Below, in pieces: positions 25,277-34,138 of a DNA stretch of 64,000 nt. The position numbers were made by a program, and so were the translations under genes. Below the pieces are notes generated by a model that was not told where the DNA came from, ran no database searches, and worked only from the letters and a program-made list of their open reading frames with translations. The first letter of the stretch is position 1; every line of letters starts with the position of its first letter. Source of the stretch: CACORA01 sp044234625 (GTDB lineage Bacteria; Planctomycetota; Planctomycetia; Pirellulales; UBA1268); assembly GCA_044234625.1 (NCBI GenBank), contig JBIIIP010000002.1:24793-88792 (forward strand), read 5' to 3'.

Positions 25277-26245
25277 ATGTCGAACCGACCGATCCTCGAA
25301 CTGCGGGCCGCGATCCGAACGCGGCTCCGCGGCGTGTTCGACGCCACCGGGTTCGTCGAGGTCGACACGCCGACGTTGTCCCGCGAAGTGCTTCCCGAGG
25401 CCCACATCGATCCGGTCGTCGTCCAGCTCGACGGTCCACACGACCGGCGGTATCTGCAGGCCAGCCCTGAGGCTTTGATGAAACGGCTGCTCGCCGCCGG
25501 TGGTGGACCGATGTATCAGTTCTCCCGGTCGTTTCGGGCCGGCGAACGCGGCGCCCAGCACGACGTGGAGTTCGTGCTGCTGGAGTGGTACGCACCGGGC
25601 ACCGGCCTCGACGAGGCCGCGGCCCTCGTGGAGCGGCTGTGCGCCGTCGCGCTGGGCACGAGCGGGCTCGACCGCCTGACATGCACCGCCGCCTTCGGCA
25701 TGCACGCGGGCATCGATCCCGTGTCGGCTTCGCTCGCTGACCTCATGGACGCGGGCCGGCGGGCCGGTGTGGGCGCGCCCGAGTCGCACCACCGCGTCCC
25801 TCCTGACGCCGTCGGCCGCGCGGCGCTCTGGGACCGCTGGTTCGAGTGCCTTCTCGCCGAGGTCGTGCAACCGCGGCTGGGCCATGGCCGGCCGACGATG
25901 CTCGAGGCGTGGCCGGCCTCCCAGGCAGCGTTCGCCCGTCTCGACGCCGACGACGCGCGGATCGCCCGCCGCTTCGAGGTGTTCGTCGCGGGAGTGGAAC
26001 TGGCCAACGGCTGGGAGGAGGAGACGAGCCGCGACGTGCTCGCAGAGCGGATCGCCACGGCGAATCGCGCCCGCGCGGCCGACGGCCGCGGCCCGCTGCC
26101 CGTGCCAACGCGGCTCCTCGACGCGCACGGGCCGGGCATGCCTGCCGGCGTCGGAGCGGCCCTCGGCTTCGACCGCCTCGTCATGCTGGCAGCGGGTGCC
26201 GATTCGATCGATGCCGTGCGGCCGTTCACATCCGCCGATGCATGA
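25277..26245 (+). CDS. epmA: Elongation factor P lysine(34) ligase
   Basis: A 322-residue class II synthetase-like protein related to the catalytic core of LysRS. Motif 1 (VDTPTLSREVLPEAHIDPV) and motif 2 (FSRSFRAGERGAQHDVEFVL) are present. EVFVAGVELANGWEE precedes motif 3, GVGAALGFDRLVMLA. The lack of an N-terminal OB anticodon domain distinguishes EpmA/PoxA from LysRS. It attaches beta-lysine to elongation factor P. Neither epmB nor efp is in the window. Its start is 12 bases after the UspA stop, so the two are probably cotranscribed. Confidence 0.92.
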   Translation: MSNRPILELRAAIRTRLRGVFDATGFVEVDTPTLSREVLPEAHIDPVVVQLDGPHDRRYLQASPEALMKRLLAAGGGPMYQFSRSFRAGERGAQHDVEFVLLEWYAPGTGLDEAAALVERLCAVALGTSGLDRLTCTAAFGMHAGIDPVSASLADLMDAGRRAGVGAPESHHRVPPDAVGRAALWDRWFECLLAEVVQPRLGHGRPTMLEAWPASQAAFARLDADDARIARRFEVFVAGVELANGWEEETSRDVLAERIATANRARAADGRGPLPVPTRLLDAHGPGMPAGVGAALGFDRLVMLAAGADSIDAVRPFTSADA

Positions 26246-26267
26246 CCCGCCGCCATCCGGGTCGCAC

Positions 26268-26876
26268 TCAGTCGATGACGCAGCGGGCGATCATCCAGCG
26301 TTCCGCCGCCCGGCCCTGCCGCACCGCGGCCTCGGCGACCAGGTGGATCCGCGCGTCGATCGCGGTCGCGACGCCGCCCGCCGCACAGGGCGCCGCCGTC
26401 GCCCGCACCACGATGCCGCCAGGAACGTCTTCACTCGCTCCATCGACGCGGAGGCGAAACGCCGCCGCGGGGCAGGCCGCGAGTTTTGCGGCGATGGCCG
26501 TCACCGCGGCGGCCGCCGCGGGCTGACACATGCTCTCCGCGTCGGCGGTCCGCCGCTCGCGGATCTCCTCCAACCACCGCTCGGCCACCACCCGGGCGCG
26601 GCCCGCGGTGATCAGTCGTGCCGTGGCCGCGGTCGACAGGGCCTGCGCCCCGAAGCCAACCGCCAGCGCCAGCCCGACGAGCGCCGCCCCCCGGCCCGCC
26701 TTCTCCGCCCCGGGCCGGCACACGTCGGCCAGGCCGAGCCACGACACCGCCACTCCCACCAGAGGGAGAATCCAGAAAAACGGGCTCACGACCGCGAGGG
26801 CCGAGAGCCCGCCAACGATCGCCGCCGCCACGGCCGCCGCGCTCACGGGCCTGTAGCTCGGGTCATCCGTCGCCAT
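26268..26876 (-). CDS. Membrane protein of unknown function
   Basis: A 202-residue protein with two N-terminal hydrophobic segments (AAIVGGLSALAVVSPFFWIL and AALVGLALAVGFGAQAL). The arrangement is like DUF4190 proteins. A soluble C-terminal part with SMCQPAAAAAV and CPAAAFRLRVDG follows. It overlaps the 3' end of the GspE-like gene by 14 bases, in the same direction, so it belongs to the pilus-ATPase operon. ATG 26876 (MATDDPSYRPVS) is preferred over upstream in-frame codons that lie in the neighbour. Function unknown. Confidence 0.7.
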   Translation of the reverse strand: MATDDPSYRPVSAAAVAAAIVGGLSALAVVSPFFWILPLVGVAVSWLGLADVCRPGAEKAGRGAALVGLALAVGFGAQALSTAATARLITAGRARVVAERWLEEIRERRTADAESMCQPAAAAAVTAIAAKLAACPAAAFRLRVDGASEDVPGGIVVRATAAPCAAGGVATAIDARIHLVAEAAVRQGRAAERWMIARCVID

Positions 26877-28698
26877 GCGCCTGCCCCTGGCCGGTTCCTT
26901 CCGACAGCACGCGTTGGATCTCCTCGATCCCCGTGACGCCCACCGCCACCTTCGCCAATCCATCCCGCTTGAGTGGCTTCATGCCATCCTTGACGGCCGC
27001 CTGCCGCTGCACTTTCGCATCCGCCCCGGCGGCGATGGCGGCATTCAGCGTGGGGCCCGACGCGATCTCGAAAATGCCGGTGCGGCCCATGTAGCCGGTG
27101 CCGGTGCATACGGCGCAGCCCCCTTTCCGGGCCCGGCGCAGGGTGGGCGCCGCATTGCGGTCCAGCCCGAGCTTGCCAAGCAGACCGAGCGAGGGAAGGA
27201 ATTCCTCATGGCACTTCGGACAGACCTTACGGACGAGACGGCTGCCGACCGCAGCCAGCAGCACCCGGCCCAGGAGGTCGGCGTCGATGCCCAGCGCACG
27301 CAGCGCGGCGATCCCCTCGAAGGCATCGCCCCCCCTGACGCCGACCACCACGAGCTTGCCATCGGCCGCCTGGGCGACCATTTTTCCGGCGAGCTCAGGG
27401 TCCCCGAGATCGCAGGTGACGAAGGCGCCCGGGTATTCCCGCATGGCCAGGTCGAATGCCGCGCCGGGAGTGATCTGCTTCGTGGCGTCCCAGCGGGCCG
27501 GCTTCACGTTCTGGATCTCGGGCCGCGGGTTCTGGCCGTCTTCGATGACGACGAACTCGCGGAGCAATCGATCGGCCGACTCGATGACGCGGTCGAACAT
27601 GGTCGACAAGCCGCCTCGTCGGGGCGTCGCCAGCACGATGAGGCCGCTTTCGAAGCTCATCAGCTCCGACATCCGCGCGGCCACCTCGGGAGCCATGCCG
27701 ATGTCGGCCAGTGTTTTCGGCTTGAGCCGGCCGTAGTCGAGCGACACCTGCACCCTTTCGCCGGCCTGCACGCCCCGTGACATCACCCGGCACGGCCAAG
27801 GCTTGCCGTCGATCACCGTCTGGCATCTGCCGAACTGTGGCCTGCGGTGCTCCTCCGGGTCGAGACCGCCGACCTTCTTCAGCAGGGCCACCACACGGTC
27901 GCCCGCTTCCCGTTCGAACGTGTGCACCGACTTCCACACGCCGTCGACCTCGCCCCGGGCCGCCACGTTCTTTTGCGTGCGCTCGATCACCAGTTCGCTG
28001 GCGCGGCCCTTGACCGCCGCCGCGACGAGCGCGCATGCCGACGCGTATGCCGGTGAAGCCGCCACCTCCTCGAGCCGTACCCGGGCCTGATCGGCGTCGC
28101 CGCCGGGCGCCGCGTTGAATGACACGACCGGACCGGCTGGTTTGACGACGGCCTGCTTGTCTTTGCCGCGCCGGAAGAATCTTCCCAGGAAGCCCCACCA
28201 TGGATCGCGGGGCGGCTCCTCCAGTTCGCCGCCGAAGGACAGCAGCAACTCGCGGCCCTGCGGCGTGTTCCGCAGCACCACGCGACAGGGCCACCGCGAC
28301 GTCCGCACCCGCACGATGCACTCCCCTTCGAGCACATCCTTCGCCTCCCGCGGCTGCGGCCCGGCGAGCGTTTCGAGGGCCTCGAGGATGGCGGCGCCGT
28401 CATCCCGGGAAAGGGTGTCTGTCGCCGTCCGCCAGGCGCCGTCGATCCGACGCCGCACGCTCATCGATTCCCGGGCCTGCTCGAGGAGCACGCCCGTGGC
28501 CCCCAGCCCGATGGCCTCGCCGACCAGTTTCCGGGCTGGCTTGGAGCCGGGCATCCATGCCGCCGCCCGTCGCCGCTCGGCCTCTTCCTCGGGCGTCGGG
28601 CCGCCGGCCGCCTCGAACTTTGCCGATTGGAAGCGGACCTGCTTGTGCTTGGTCGCGGCTGGGGCAGCCTTGCGGCCAAAAAACGGAAATGCAGCCAT
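26863..28698 (-). CDS. Degenerate GspE/PilB-type ATPase homologue
   Basis: A 611-residue protein that follows the secretion-ATPase layout but has lost the catalytic motifs. The Walker A position reads TPRRGGLST (358-366) with Leu at the lysine position. The Walker B position reads AFVTCDLGDPE (425-435). The His box position reads GKLVVVGVRGG (447-457) without histidine. The zinc-binding pair CPKCHEEF and CAVCTGTGYMGRTGIFEI is kept, as are the flanking domains. It should not hydrolyse ATP. A scaffold or regulatory partner for the adjacent PilT-type ATPase is inferred. It starts 7 bases after the pilT stop. Confidence 0.8.
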   Translation of the reverse strand: MAAFPFFGRKAAPAATKHKQVRFQSAKFEAAGGPTPEEEAERRRAAAWMPGSKPARKLVGEAIGLGATGVLLEQARESMSVRRRIDGAWRTATDTLSRDDGAAILEALETLAGPQPREAKDVLEGECIVRVRTSRWPCRVVLRNTPQGRELLLSFGGELEEPPRDPWWGFLGRFFRRGKDKQAVVKPAGPVVSFNAAPGGDADQARVRLEEVAASPAYASACALVAAAVKGRASELVIERTQKNVAARGEVDGVWKSVHTFEREAGDRVVALLKKVGGLDPEEHRRPQFGRCQTVIDGKPWPCRVMSRGVQAGERVQVSLDYGRLKPKTLADIGMAPEVAARMSELMSFESGLIVLATPRRGGLSTMFDRVIESADRLLREFVVIEDGQNPRPEIQNVKPARWDATKQITPGAAFDLAMREYPGAFVTCDLGDPELAGKMVAQAADGKLVVVGVRGGDAFEGIAALRALGIDADLLGRVLLAAVGSRLVRKVCPKCHEEFLPSLGLLGKLGLDRNAAPTLRRARKGGCAVCTGTGYMGRTGIFEIASGPTLNAAIAAGADAKVQRQAAVKDGMKPLKRDGLAKVAVGVTGIEEIQRVLSEGTGQGQAHGDG

Positions 28699-28705
28699 GA
28701 CCGGA

Positions 28706-29866
28706 TCAGGTTACCCCGATGCCCTTCAAGGCCATCTGCAGGGCTTCGCGGTTGGGGGCGATCTCGAGCGCGTCCTGGCGATCGATCAACCCCCGGTCGA
28801 TGAGGCCCTTGAGGCTCATCGTGAAATCCTGCATTCCGTCGCGCGACGACTTCTTGATGTGGTCGGCGAGCAGGTGCTCCTGCTCCTCGAGCACGTATTT
28901 CCTCACCAGCGGGTCGAAGAACATCATCTCCACGATTGGCACGCGGCTCACGCCGGGCTTGATCGACTTGAGCAACTTCTGGGCCACGATGCCCTTCAGG
29001 TTGAAGGCCATCGCGCTGCGGATCGCTGAGTGCTCCTCCTGTGGAAACAGGTCGAGGATCCGGGTCACGGTGCTCGGAGCACTGGACGCGTGGATCGTGC
29101 CGAACACGAGGTGCCCCGTTTCGGCGGCATGGATCGCCGTCTTGAACGTCTCCACGTCGCGCAACTCACCCACGAGGATGATGTCGGGATCCTCGCGGAC
29201 GGCGTGCTTCATGCCGATCTCGAAATCCTTCACGTCGGCGCCGATCTCGCGTTGGTTGATGAGGCACTTGTCATCGGTGAACACGAATTCGATCGGGTCC
29301 TCGAGCGTGAGGATGTGCTTGCGGTAGTGGCGGTTGATGTAGTTCAGCATCGAGCCGATCGTGGTGCTCTTGCCGGAGCCCGTGACGCCGGCGAGGAGCA
29401 CCATGCCCTGATCGAGCTGGCAGAGCCTCTCAATGGCCGGCGGGAGGTAGAGCTTCTCGAAATCGGGAATACTGTCGTTGACCTTCCGCGCCACCATCCC
29501 CATCGTGCTCTGCTGCGTGAGCACATTCACGCGAAACCGCCACCTCTTGCCATCGACCTCGGCGGTATGGGCGAAGTCGGCGCCGCCGTCCGCCTCATAG
29601 ATCGCCCGCTGCCGGGCATTCATCATCGGCAGGCACAGCCGCCGCATGTGCTCGGCATCGATGGGCGGATGCTTCAGCGGCTGCAGCGTGCCCTTCACGC
29701 GGATGAAGGGGGGCTGCCCGGCCTTGAGATGCAGGTCACTCCCGCCGAGCTTCACGAGAGCCTCGAAGAGCCGGTCGATCTCCAGGTCTTTCGCCGTCGC
29801 GCCGGCCCCGCGGCTCACCGGGGGCGGTTCCGGGGATGCATCGGGGCTGGGTGAGGTCGTGGACAT
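28706..29866 (-). CDS. pilT: PilT-type twitching-motility ATPase
   Basis: A 386-residue hexameric ATPase with intact motifs: Walker A GVTGSGKST (160-168), Asp box LTLEDPIEF, Walker B DIILVGELRD and His box TGHLVFGTIHAS. The PilT-specific LFPQEEHSAIRSAM and VEMMFFDPLVRKYV regions are present. PilT powers retraction of type IV pili at the inner membrane. An N-terminal low-complexity extension of about 25 residues is unusual. The next gene in the operon is the degenerate GspE-like homologue. hisF starts 12 bases downstream on the far side of the operon order, so the promoter may lie further upstream. Confidence 0.92.
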   Translation of the reverse strand: MSTTSPSPDASPEPPPVSRGAGATAKDLEIDRLFEALVKLGGSDLHLKAGQPPFIRVKGTLQPLKHPPIDAEHMRRLCLPMMNARQRAIYEADGGADFAHTAEVDGKRWRFRVNVLTQQSTMGMVARKVNDSIPDFEKLYLPPAIERLCQLDQGMVLLAGVTGSGKSTTIGSMLNYINRHYRKHILTLEDPIEFVFTDDKCLINQREIGADVKDFEIGMKHAVREDPDIILVGELRDVETFKTAIHAAETGHLVFGTIHASSAPSTVTRILDLFPQEEHSAIRSAMAFNLKGIVAQKLLKSIKPGVSRVPIVEMMFFDPLVRKYVLEEQEHLLADHIKKSSRDGMQDFTMSLKGLIDRGLIDRQDALEIAPNREALQMALKGIGVT

Positions 29867-29878
29867 GGCGGGGTGCGG

Positions 29879-30652
29879 TCAGGAGGGCGGGCGGACGGGA
29901 ATACCCCGCTCCGCGAACAAAGCCTTCACTTCCCGGATCGTACACTGCCCGAAGTGGAAGATTCCAGCGGCCAGCGCCGCATCGGCTCCGCCGAACTCGA
30001 CCGCGTCGGCGAGGTGCGCCGCACACCCCGCTCCCCCACTGGCGACCACCGGGATGCCCACCGCCCGGCTGACGGCGGCCGTGATCTCCAGGTCGTAGCC
30101 GTCGCGGGTGCCGTCGCGATCCATGCACGTGAGGACGATCTCGCCCGCGCCCAATTCCTCCACCCGCCGGGCCCACGCCACGGCCTCGAGCCCCGTGGGC
30201 ACGCGGCCGCCGTTGACGAACACCTCCCACACCTCGCGGCCTTCGCGGCTCACGCGCTTGGGGTCGATGTTCACCACCGTGGCGCAGCTTCCCAACCGGT
30301 CGGCCACGGCCGTGACAAGCTCGGGCGTTCGTACCGCCGATGAGTTGATGCTCACCTTCTCCGCCCCGGCATGGATGAGCTGCACCGCATCGTCGAGCGT
30401 GCGGATGCCGCCGCCGACCGTGAACGGCATGAAGATCGTCTCCGACACCCGCCGCACCACGTCGAGCATGATCGCCCGCCCCTCGTGGCTGGCGGTGATG
30501 TCGAGAAACACGAGCTCGTCGGCCCCCTCCGCCTCGTACCGCGCCGCCACCGCCACGGGGTCACCCGCGTCGACGAGATCGAGAAACCGCGTCCCTTTCA
30601 CGACGCGCCCCTTCTCGACATCCAGGCAGGGAATGATGCGCTTCGCGAGCAT
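29879..30652 (-). CDS. hisF: Imidazole glycerol phosphate synthase cyclase subunit
   Basis: A 257-residue TIM barrel. The catalytic aspartates are in RIIPCLDVEKGRVVKG (Asp-11 type) and TCMDRDGTRDGYD (Asp-130 type). The phosphate-binding loops FTVGGGIRTLDDA and VVASGGAGC are present. With HisH it makes IGP and AICAR in histidine synthesis. hisH is not nearby, so the his genes appear scattered. ATG 30652 (MLAKRIIPCLD) is 2 bases after the thiG stop, which ties it to the thiamine genes transcriptionally. Confidence 0.97.
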   Translation of the reverse strand: MLAKRIIPCLDVEKGRVVKGTRFLDLVDAGDPVAVAARYEAEGADELVFLDITASHEGRAIMLDVVRRVSETIFMPFTVGGGIRTLDDAVQLIHAGAEKVSINSSAVRTPELVTAVADRLGSCATVVNIDPKRVSREGREVWEVFVNGGRVPTGLEAVAWARRVEELGAGEIVLTCMDRDGTRDGYDLEITAAVSRAVGIPVVASGGAGCAAHLADAVEFGGADAALAAGIFHFGQCTIREVKALFAERGIPVRPPS

Positions 30653-30654
30653 CG

Positions 30655-31485
30655 CTACCTCGAGATCCGCCCGCCGTCCGGGCTCGAGGCGGTGGCGTAG
30701 AGGCGGCGCGGCATGCGGCCGGCGAGAAAGGCCTGCCGCCCCGCGTAGCACGCGGCCTTCATCGCCCGCGCCATCCGCAGCGGCTCGGCCGCATGGGCGA
30801 TGGCGGTGTTGAGGAGCACGCCATCCACGCCCAGTTCCATGGCCTCGGCGACGTCGCTGGCGGTACCGACCCCAGCATCCACGATCACCGGGTAGTCCGG
30901 ATCGCCGTCCTTGAGATACTCCATGCAGATCCGCAGGTTGTTGGCATTGAGGATCCCCTGCCCGGAGCCGATCGGACTGCCGGCCGGCATCACGCTGGCG
31001 GCGCCGAGCTCCTTGAGACGCCGTGCCACCACGGGATCGTCGCTGGTGTAGACGAGCACGGTGAAAGAGTCCTCCACGAGACGGGCGGTGGCTTCGAGCG
31101 TGCCCACCGGGTCGGGCAACAGCGTCTTCGGGTCGCCCAACACCTCGAGCTTGACCCACTCGGCGCCGGGATTCCCGAGGTCGCGGAGCAGTTCCCGGCC
31201 GAGCCGGGCCACCCGCACCGCCTCGTCGGCCGTGTAGCAGCCGGCGGTGTTCGGCAGGAGCGTGTACCGCGAGGCGTCGAGATGGTCGAGGATGTTCTCG
31301 CCCGCGGCATTGACGAGCCGCTCGCGGCGCACGGCCACGGTCACGCAGTCGGCGCCGGATGCCTCGAGGCAGCGGGCCATCTCCGCGTAGCTCGCATACT
31401 TGCCCGTGCCCACCACGAGCCGGCTGGTCAGGCTGACGCCGCCCACCCGGAGGGCATCGGCATCGGTATCGGTGGAAACGCTCAT
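30655..31485 (-). CDS. thiG: Thiazole synthase
   Basis: A 276-residue barrel enzyme. WVKLEVLGDPKTLLPD contains the lysine that forms the Schiff base with the deoxyxylulose substrate. PVIVDAGVGTASDVAEAMEL and GVLLNTAIAHA are the phosphate-binding region. It makes the thiazole phosphate of thiamine, using sulfur carried by ThiS. ATG 31485 (MSVSTDTDADALRVGGVSL) is the sensible start, since a longer frame reads through thiS. thiS lies 64 bases upstream in the same direction. No TPP riboswitch is evident upstream. Confidence 0.96.
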   Translation of the reverse strand: MSVSTDTDADALRVGGVSLTSRLVVGTGKYASYAEMARCLEASGADCVTVAVRRERLVNAAGENILDHLDASRYTLLPNTAGCYTADEAVRVARLGRELLRDLGNPGAEWVKLEVLGDPKTLLPDPVGTLEATARLVEDSFTVLVYTSDDPVVARRLKELGAASVMPAGSPIGSGQGILNANNLRICMEYLKDGDPDYPVIVDAGVGTASDVAEAMELGVDGVLLNTAIAHAAEPLRMARAMKAACYAGRQAFLAGRMPRRLYATASSPDGGRISR

Positions 31486-31549
31486 CAGACCTTCGTCTAC
31501 GAATCGTGCCGGCGGCGGCCCGCCCTGGCGACGGCCGGGCGGCCGGGCA

Positions 31550-31753
31550 TCAGCCGCCGCCCACGAGGGTGACGACTTCGAGTCGATCGCCTTCCGCAAG
31601 CATACAGCTTTCCAAGCGGGCCCGCGGCACGACCTCGCCATTCACCTCGACGGCGACGGGCCGGCCTTCGAGGCCCAGGTCGCGGACCAGCGCCAGGGCC
31701 GTCGCCCCGCAGTCGCACTCCCTTCGTTCGCCGTTCAGGATGATCGTGGGCAT
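31550..31753 (-). CDS. thiS: Sulfur carrier protein ThiS
   Basis: A 67-residue ubiquitin-fold protein beginning MPTIILNGERRECDCG and ending EVVTLVGGG. The C-terminal Gly-Gly that is adenylated and thiocarboxylated is present, with one extra glycine after it. It donates sulfur to ThiG. The gene lies between an unknown membrane-anchored protein (5 bases upstream) and thiG. thiF is not seen. Confidence 0.93.
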   Translation of the reverse strand: MPTIILNGERRECDCGATALALVRDLGLEGRPVAVEVNGEVVPRARLESCMLAEGDRLEVVTLVGGG

Positions 31754-31758
31754 GGCGT

Positions 31759-32298
31759 TCAGGGCGTGGCCCCGCCGCCGCGCGGATTGGCCTTGTCGAG
31801 CAGCACGAACTCGCCGACGAACGGCGCGCCAGTGGCCGACTGTTGCGGGCTCCACGGAATTCCATAAGCCACGGTGACGCCCGTCGCCGAATCAGTCACG
31901 TAGAGCACCGAGGCCGCCAGCGGGACGCGGCCACCCCGGAGATCGGCCGTCCCGGCCACGAGAAGAAAACGCGGATTCTTCGCGTCGCCCGGCTTGAAGC
32001 CCAGATCCTTGAGCACGTTGCCCTTGTACGCCGCCGTGAACTTCCGGGCGTTGGGGTGCAGCACGCCACCGGAAAGATCGCCTGTCTCGAAATCGAGGAT
32101 GAAGAAGCCTTCATTGGAGGAGTCGACGGGCGCCGTGCAGACGGCGAACGTGTCGTCGGCGAGCGACGTCACCGCGAACGCCTTGGGCAAGGCCGGGCGG
32201 GCGGCAGACGCGACCACGAGCGCACCCGCGAGACCGCCCACCAGGGCCGCAAACCCAACACCGGCCGCTACGGCGGCCCCCTGCGACACACGTTTCAT
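31759..32298 (-). CDS. Membrane-anchored protein of unknown function
   Basis: A 179-residue protein with one N-terminal hydrophobic segment (AAVAAGVGFAALVGGLAGAL). The mostly beta soluble part contains FAVCTAPVDSSNEGFFILDF and ASVLYVTDSATGVTVAYGIP. I recognise it only as a planctomycete-type hypothetical protein. ATG 32298 is preceded by GGGAGGGAG, a strong ribosome binding site. It is the first gene of a unit with thiS, thiG and hisF, though its role there is unclear. Confidence 0.75.
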   Translation of the reverse strand: MKRVSQGAAVAAGVGFAALVGGLAGALVVASAARPALPKAFAVTSLADDTFAVCTAPVDSSNEGFFILDFETGDLSGGVLHPNARKFTAAYKGNVLKDLGFKPGDAKNPRFLLVAGTADLRGGRVPLAASVLYVTDSATGVTVAYGIPWSPQQSATGAPFVGEFVLLDKANPRGGGATP

Positions 32299-32332
32299 GC
32301 ACTCCCTCCCTCGGTCACGATGTGGTCGCTGA

Positions 32333-33994
32333 TCACTTCGCCGGCGCGGCCGCGGCCCTGGGCACGACCATGAGACGGAACTTTCCCAGCGCGTGCTGGC
32401 CGTCGGCATACTGCTGGTCGATGGTCACCGTGAGCGGAGCGCCCGCGGGCACCTTCACATCGGGGGCGAGGTCGAACGTTGCCACGAGCGGCTTGCCCGT
32501 GCCACCGGCGATCGCCCAGCCGGTGGCGGGGTTGTCGTCGATGGCGCCGGCCGCCGTGAAGTTGGGCTGCTCATGTTCGGCCGTCGCACAGCAGAAGGTG
32601 GCCTTCGTGGGCGTGTCCGCCTTTCCGGGCTCACCGTAGAGGACGCTGAACGTCGTGACCACGAAGTTGCCGTTGCCGGCGCGGCCAGGCCCCTGCGAAG
32701 GCAGGCTCGGGTCGGGCAGCACCTCCAGCCGGATCGACTTCGGCTCGACGCCGGCGGGCAACGCGGTCTTCACGGAGTAGGTGTCTTGGGAGAGGTTGCC
32801 GGCCACCAACACGATCCCATCCGCCGCGATCGCGGCCGTGGCTCCGGCCATGCTCTTGAAGTCGGTCGGCAGGAGCGGCAATGGCTCGACGCCGGAGGCA
32901 GGCTGCGTTGCGGCCGGGGCAGCCGGCGGCACGGGGTCGGCAGGCGGTGTGGGGGGAGGGGGCGTGGCAGCCACGGCGGCCGGCGGAGGAGGCGGCGGGG
33001 GCAGCAGTTTGGCGGCCGGCACGGAGACGAGACTGGCTCCGGCATGCGTGCCGACGAGCATCGTCCTGCCGTCGGGGGCGAACGTGACGCACCACACGCT
33101 CGACGTGGCCGCCGGAGGACCTTCCTGCTCGCCCTGGGCATTCACGTCCCAGAGTTTCACGGTCCCGTCGAGGCAGCCACTGGCCAAGCGGCCGCCGTCG
33201 GGCGAGAAGGCCACGCTCGTCACCCAGTCCTTGTGGCCTTTGAAGGTGGCCCGCTCCTTGCCGTCGGCGATCGTCCAGAGCCTGATCGTGCGATCCGCGC
33301 CGGCGGAGGCGAGCACCGCGCCATCCGGCGAAAACGCCACCGACCAGATCGCGTCGCCGTGTCCCTCGAGCTTGGTCTTCTCGGCGCCGCTGGCCACGTC
33401 CCAGAGCTTCACGACCTTGTCGCCACCACCGGTGGCGAGCGTGCCGCCGTCAGGCGAAAACTGCACGGCCGTGGCCGGCCCGGCGTGGGCGGCGATCGCC
33501 CTCAACTCATCGCCGTTTTCCGTGCCCCACACGATCACCGTGCCATCCTCCCCCGCCGTCGCCAGTTTCGAGCCGTCGGGGGAAATATCGAGCGCTCGCA
33601 CCCAGCCCTTGTGCTTCTTCAGATCGACTTTCAGCGTCCGCGAGGCGAAGTCCCAGAGTTTCACGAGGCCGTCATAGCCGGCGGTGGCGGCGAGTTTGCC
33701 ATCCTGCGAGATCTTCACCGCCCAGACCGACGTTGGATGGCCGGCGAGATCACCCAGGCGGGTGCCATCGGCCTTCCACACCACGGCGTCGCCGGGGCGA
33801 TAGAGCAGGCTCTCGCCTCCGACGGTGACGAACGAACCGCCGTCATGGGCAAAGTCGGCCGCGATGACCCAGCGGGGAAAGGCCGCCAGTGTTTCGGGGG
33901 CGACGGGGTCGGCGGAGGACGCGGACCGCGCCGCCGCGGCCGCCCCGAGCGCGGCGAGGAGAAACAGGGGCAAGCATCGCATGGCTTCGATCAT
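32333..33994 (-). CDS. Secreted WD40-repeat protein with C-terminal beta-sandwich module
   Basis: A 553-residue protein. After a signal peptide, about seven WD40 repeats cover residues 40-320 (SVWAVKISQDGKLAATAG, VKLWDFASRTLK and later copies). A proline-rich linker follows. A C-terminal module contains IRLEVLPDPSLPSQGPGRAG and GNFVVTTFSV, the signature of the carbohydrate-binding-like domain found in planctomycete DUF1549/DUF1553 cytochrome proteins. No haem motif is present. It probably acts as a periplasmic scaffold. A TATACT hexamer lies upstream at 34045-34050, and a second possible one (TATCCC) is next to the start codon. Confidence 0.85.
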   Translation of the reverse strand: MIEAMRCLPLFLLAALGAAAAARSASSADPVAPETLAAFPRWVIAADFAHDGGSFVTVGGESLLYRPGDAVVWKADGTRLGDLAGHPTSVWAVKISQDGKLAATAGYDGLVKLWDFASRTLKVDLKKHKGWVRALDISPDGSKLATAGEDGTVIVWGTENGDELRAIAAHAGPATAVQFSPDGGTLATGGGDKVVKLWDVASGAEKTKLEGHGDAIWSVAFSPDGAVLASAGADRTIRLWTIADGKERATFKGHKDWVTSVAFSPDGGRLASGCLDGTVKLWDVNAQGEQEGPPAATSSVWCVTFAPDGRTMLVGTHAGASLVSVPAAKLLPPPPPPPAAVAATPPPPTPPADPVPPAAPAATQPASGVEPLPLLPTDFKSMAGATAAIAADGIVLVAGNLSQDTYSVKTALPAGVEPKSIRLEVLPDPSLPSQGPGRAGNGNFVVTTFSVLYGEPGKADTPTKATFCCATAEHEQPNFTAAGAIDDNPATGWAIAGGTGKPLVATFDLAPDVKVPAGAPLTVTIDQQYADGQHALGKFRLMVVPRAAAAPAK

Positions 33995-34138
33995 CCGATG
34001 GGATAGTGAACCCGTGGCGACGCCGTCGCCGCGACTGGCCCCCCAGTATAGTTGCCGCGCCGACCGCGTTCGACCGAAGAAAAAATCGGTCTCGCCCGCC
34101 TCCTGCGTCGTGCGCCCGCGGGCTCGTTCTCCGGGCCG

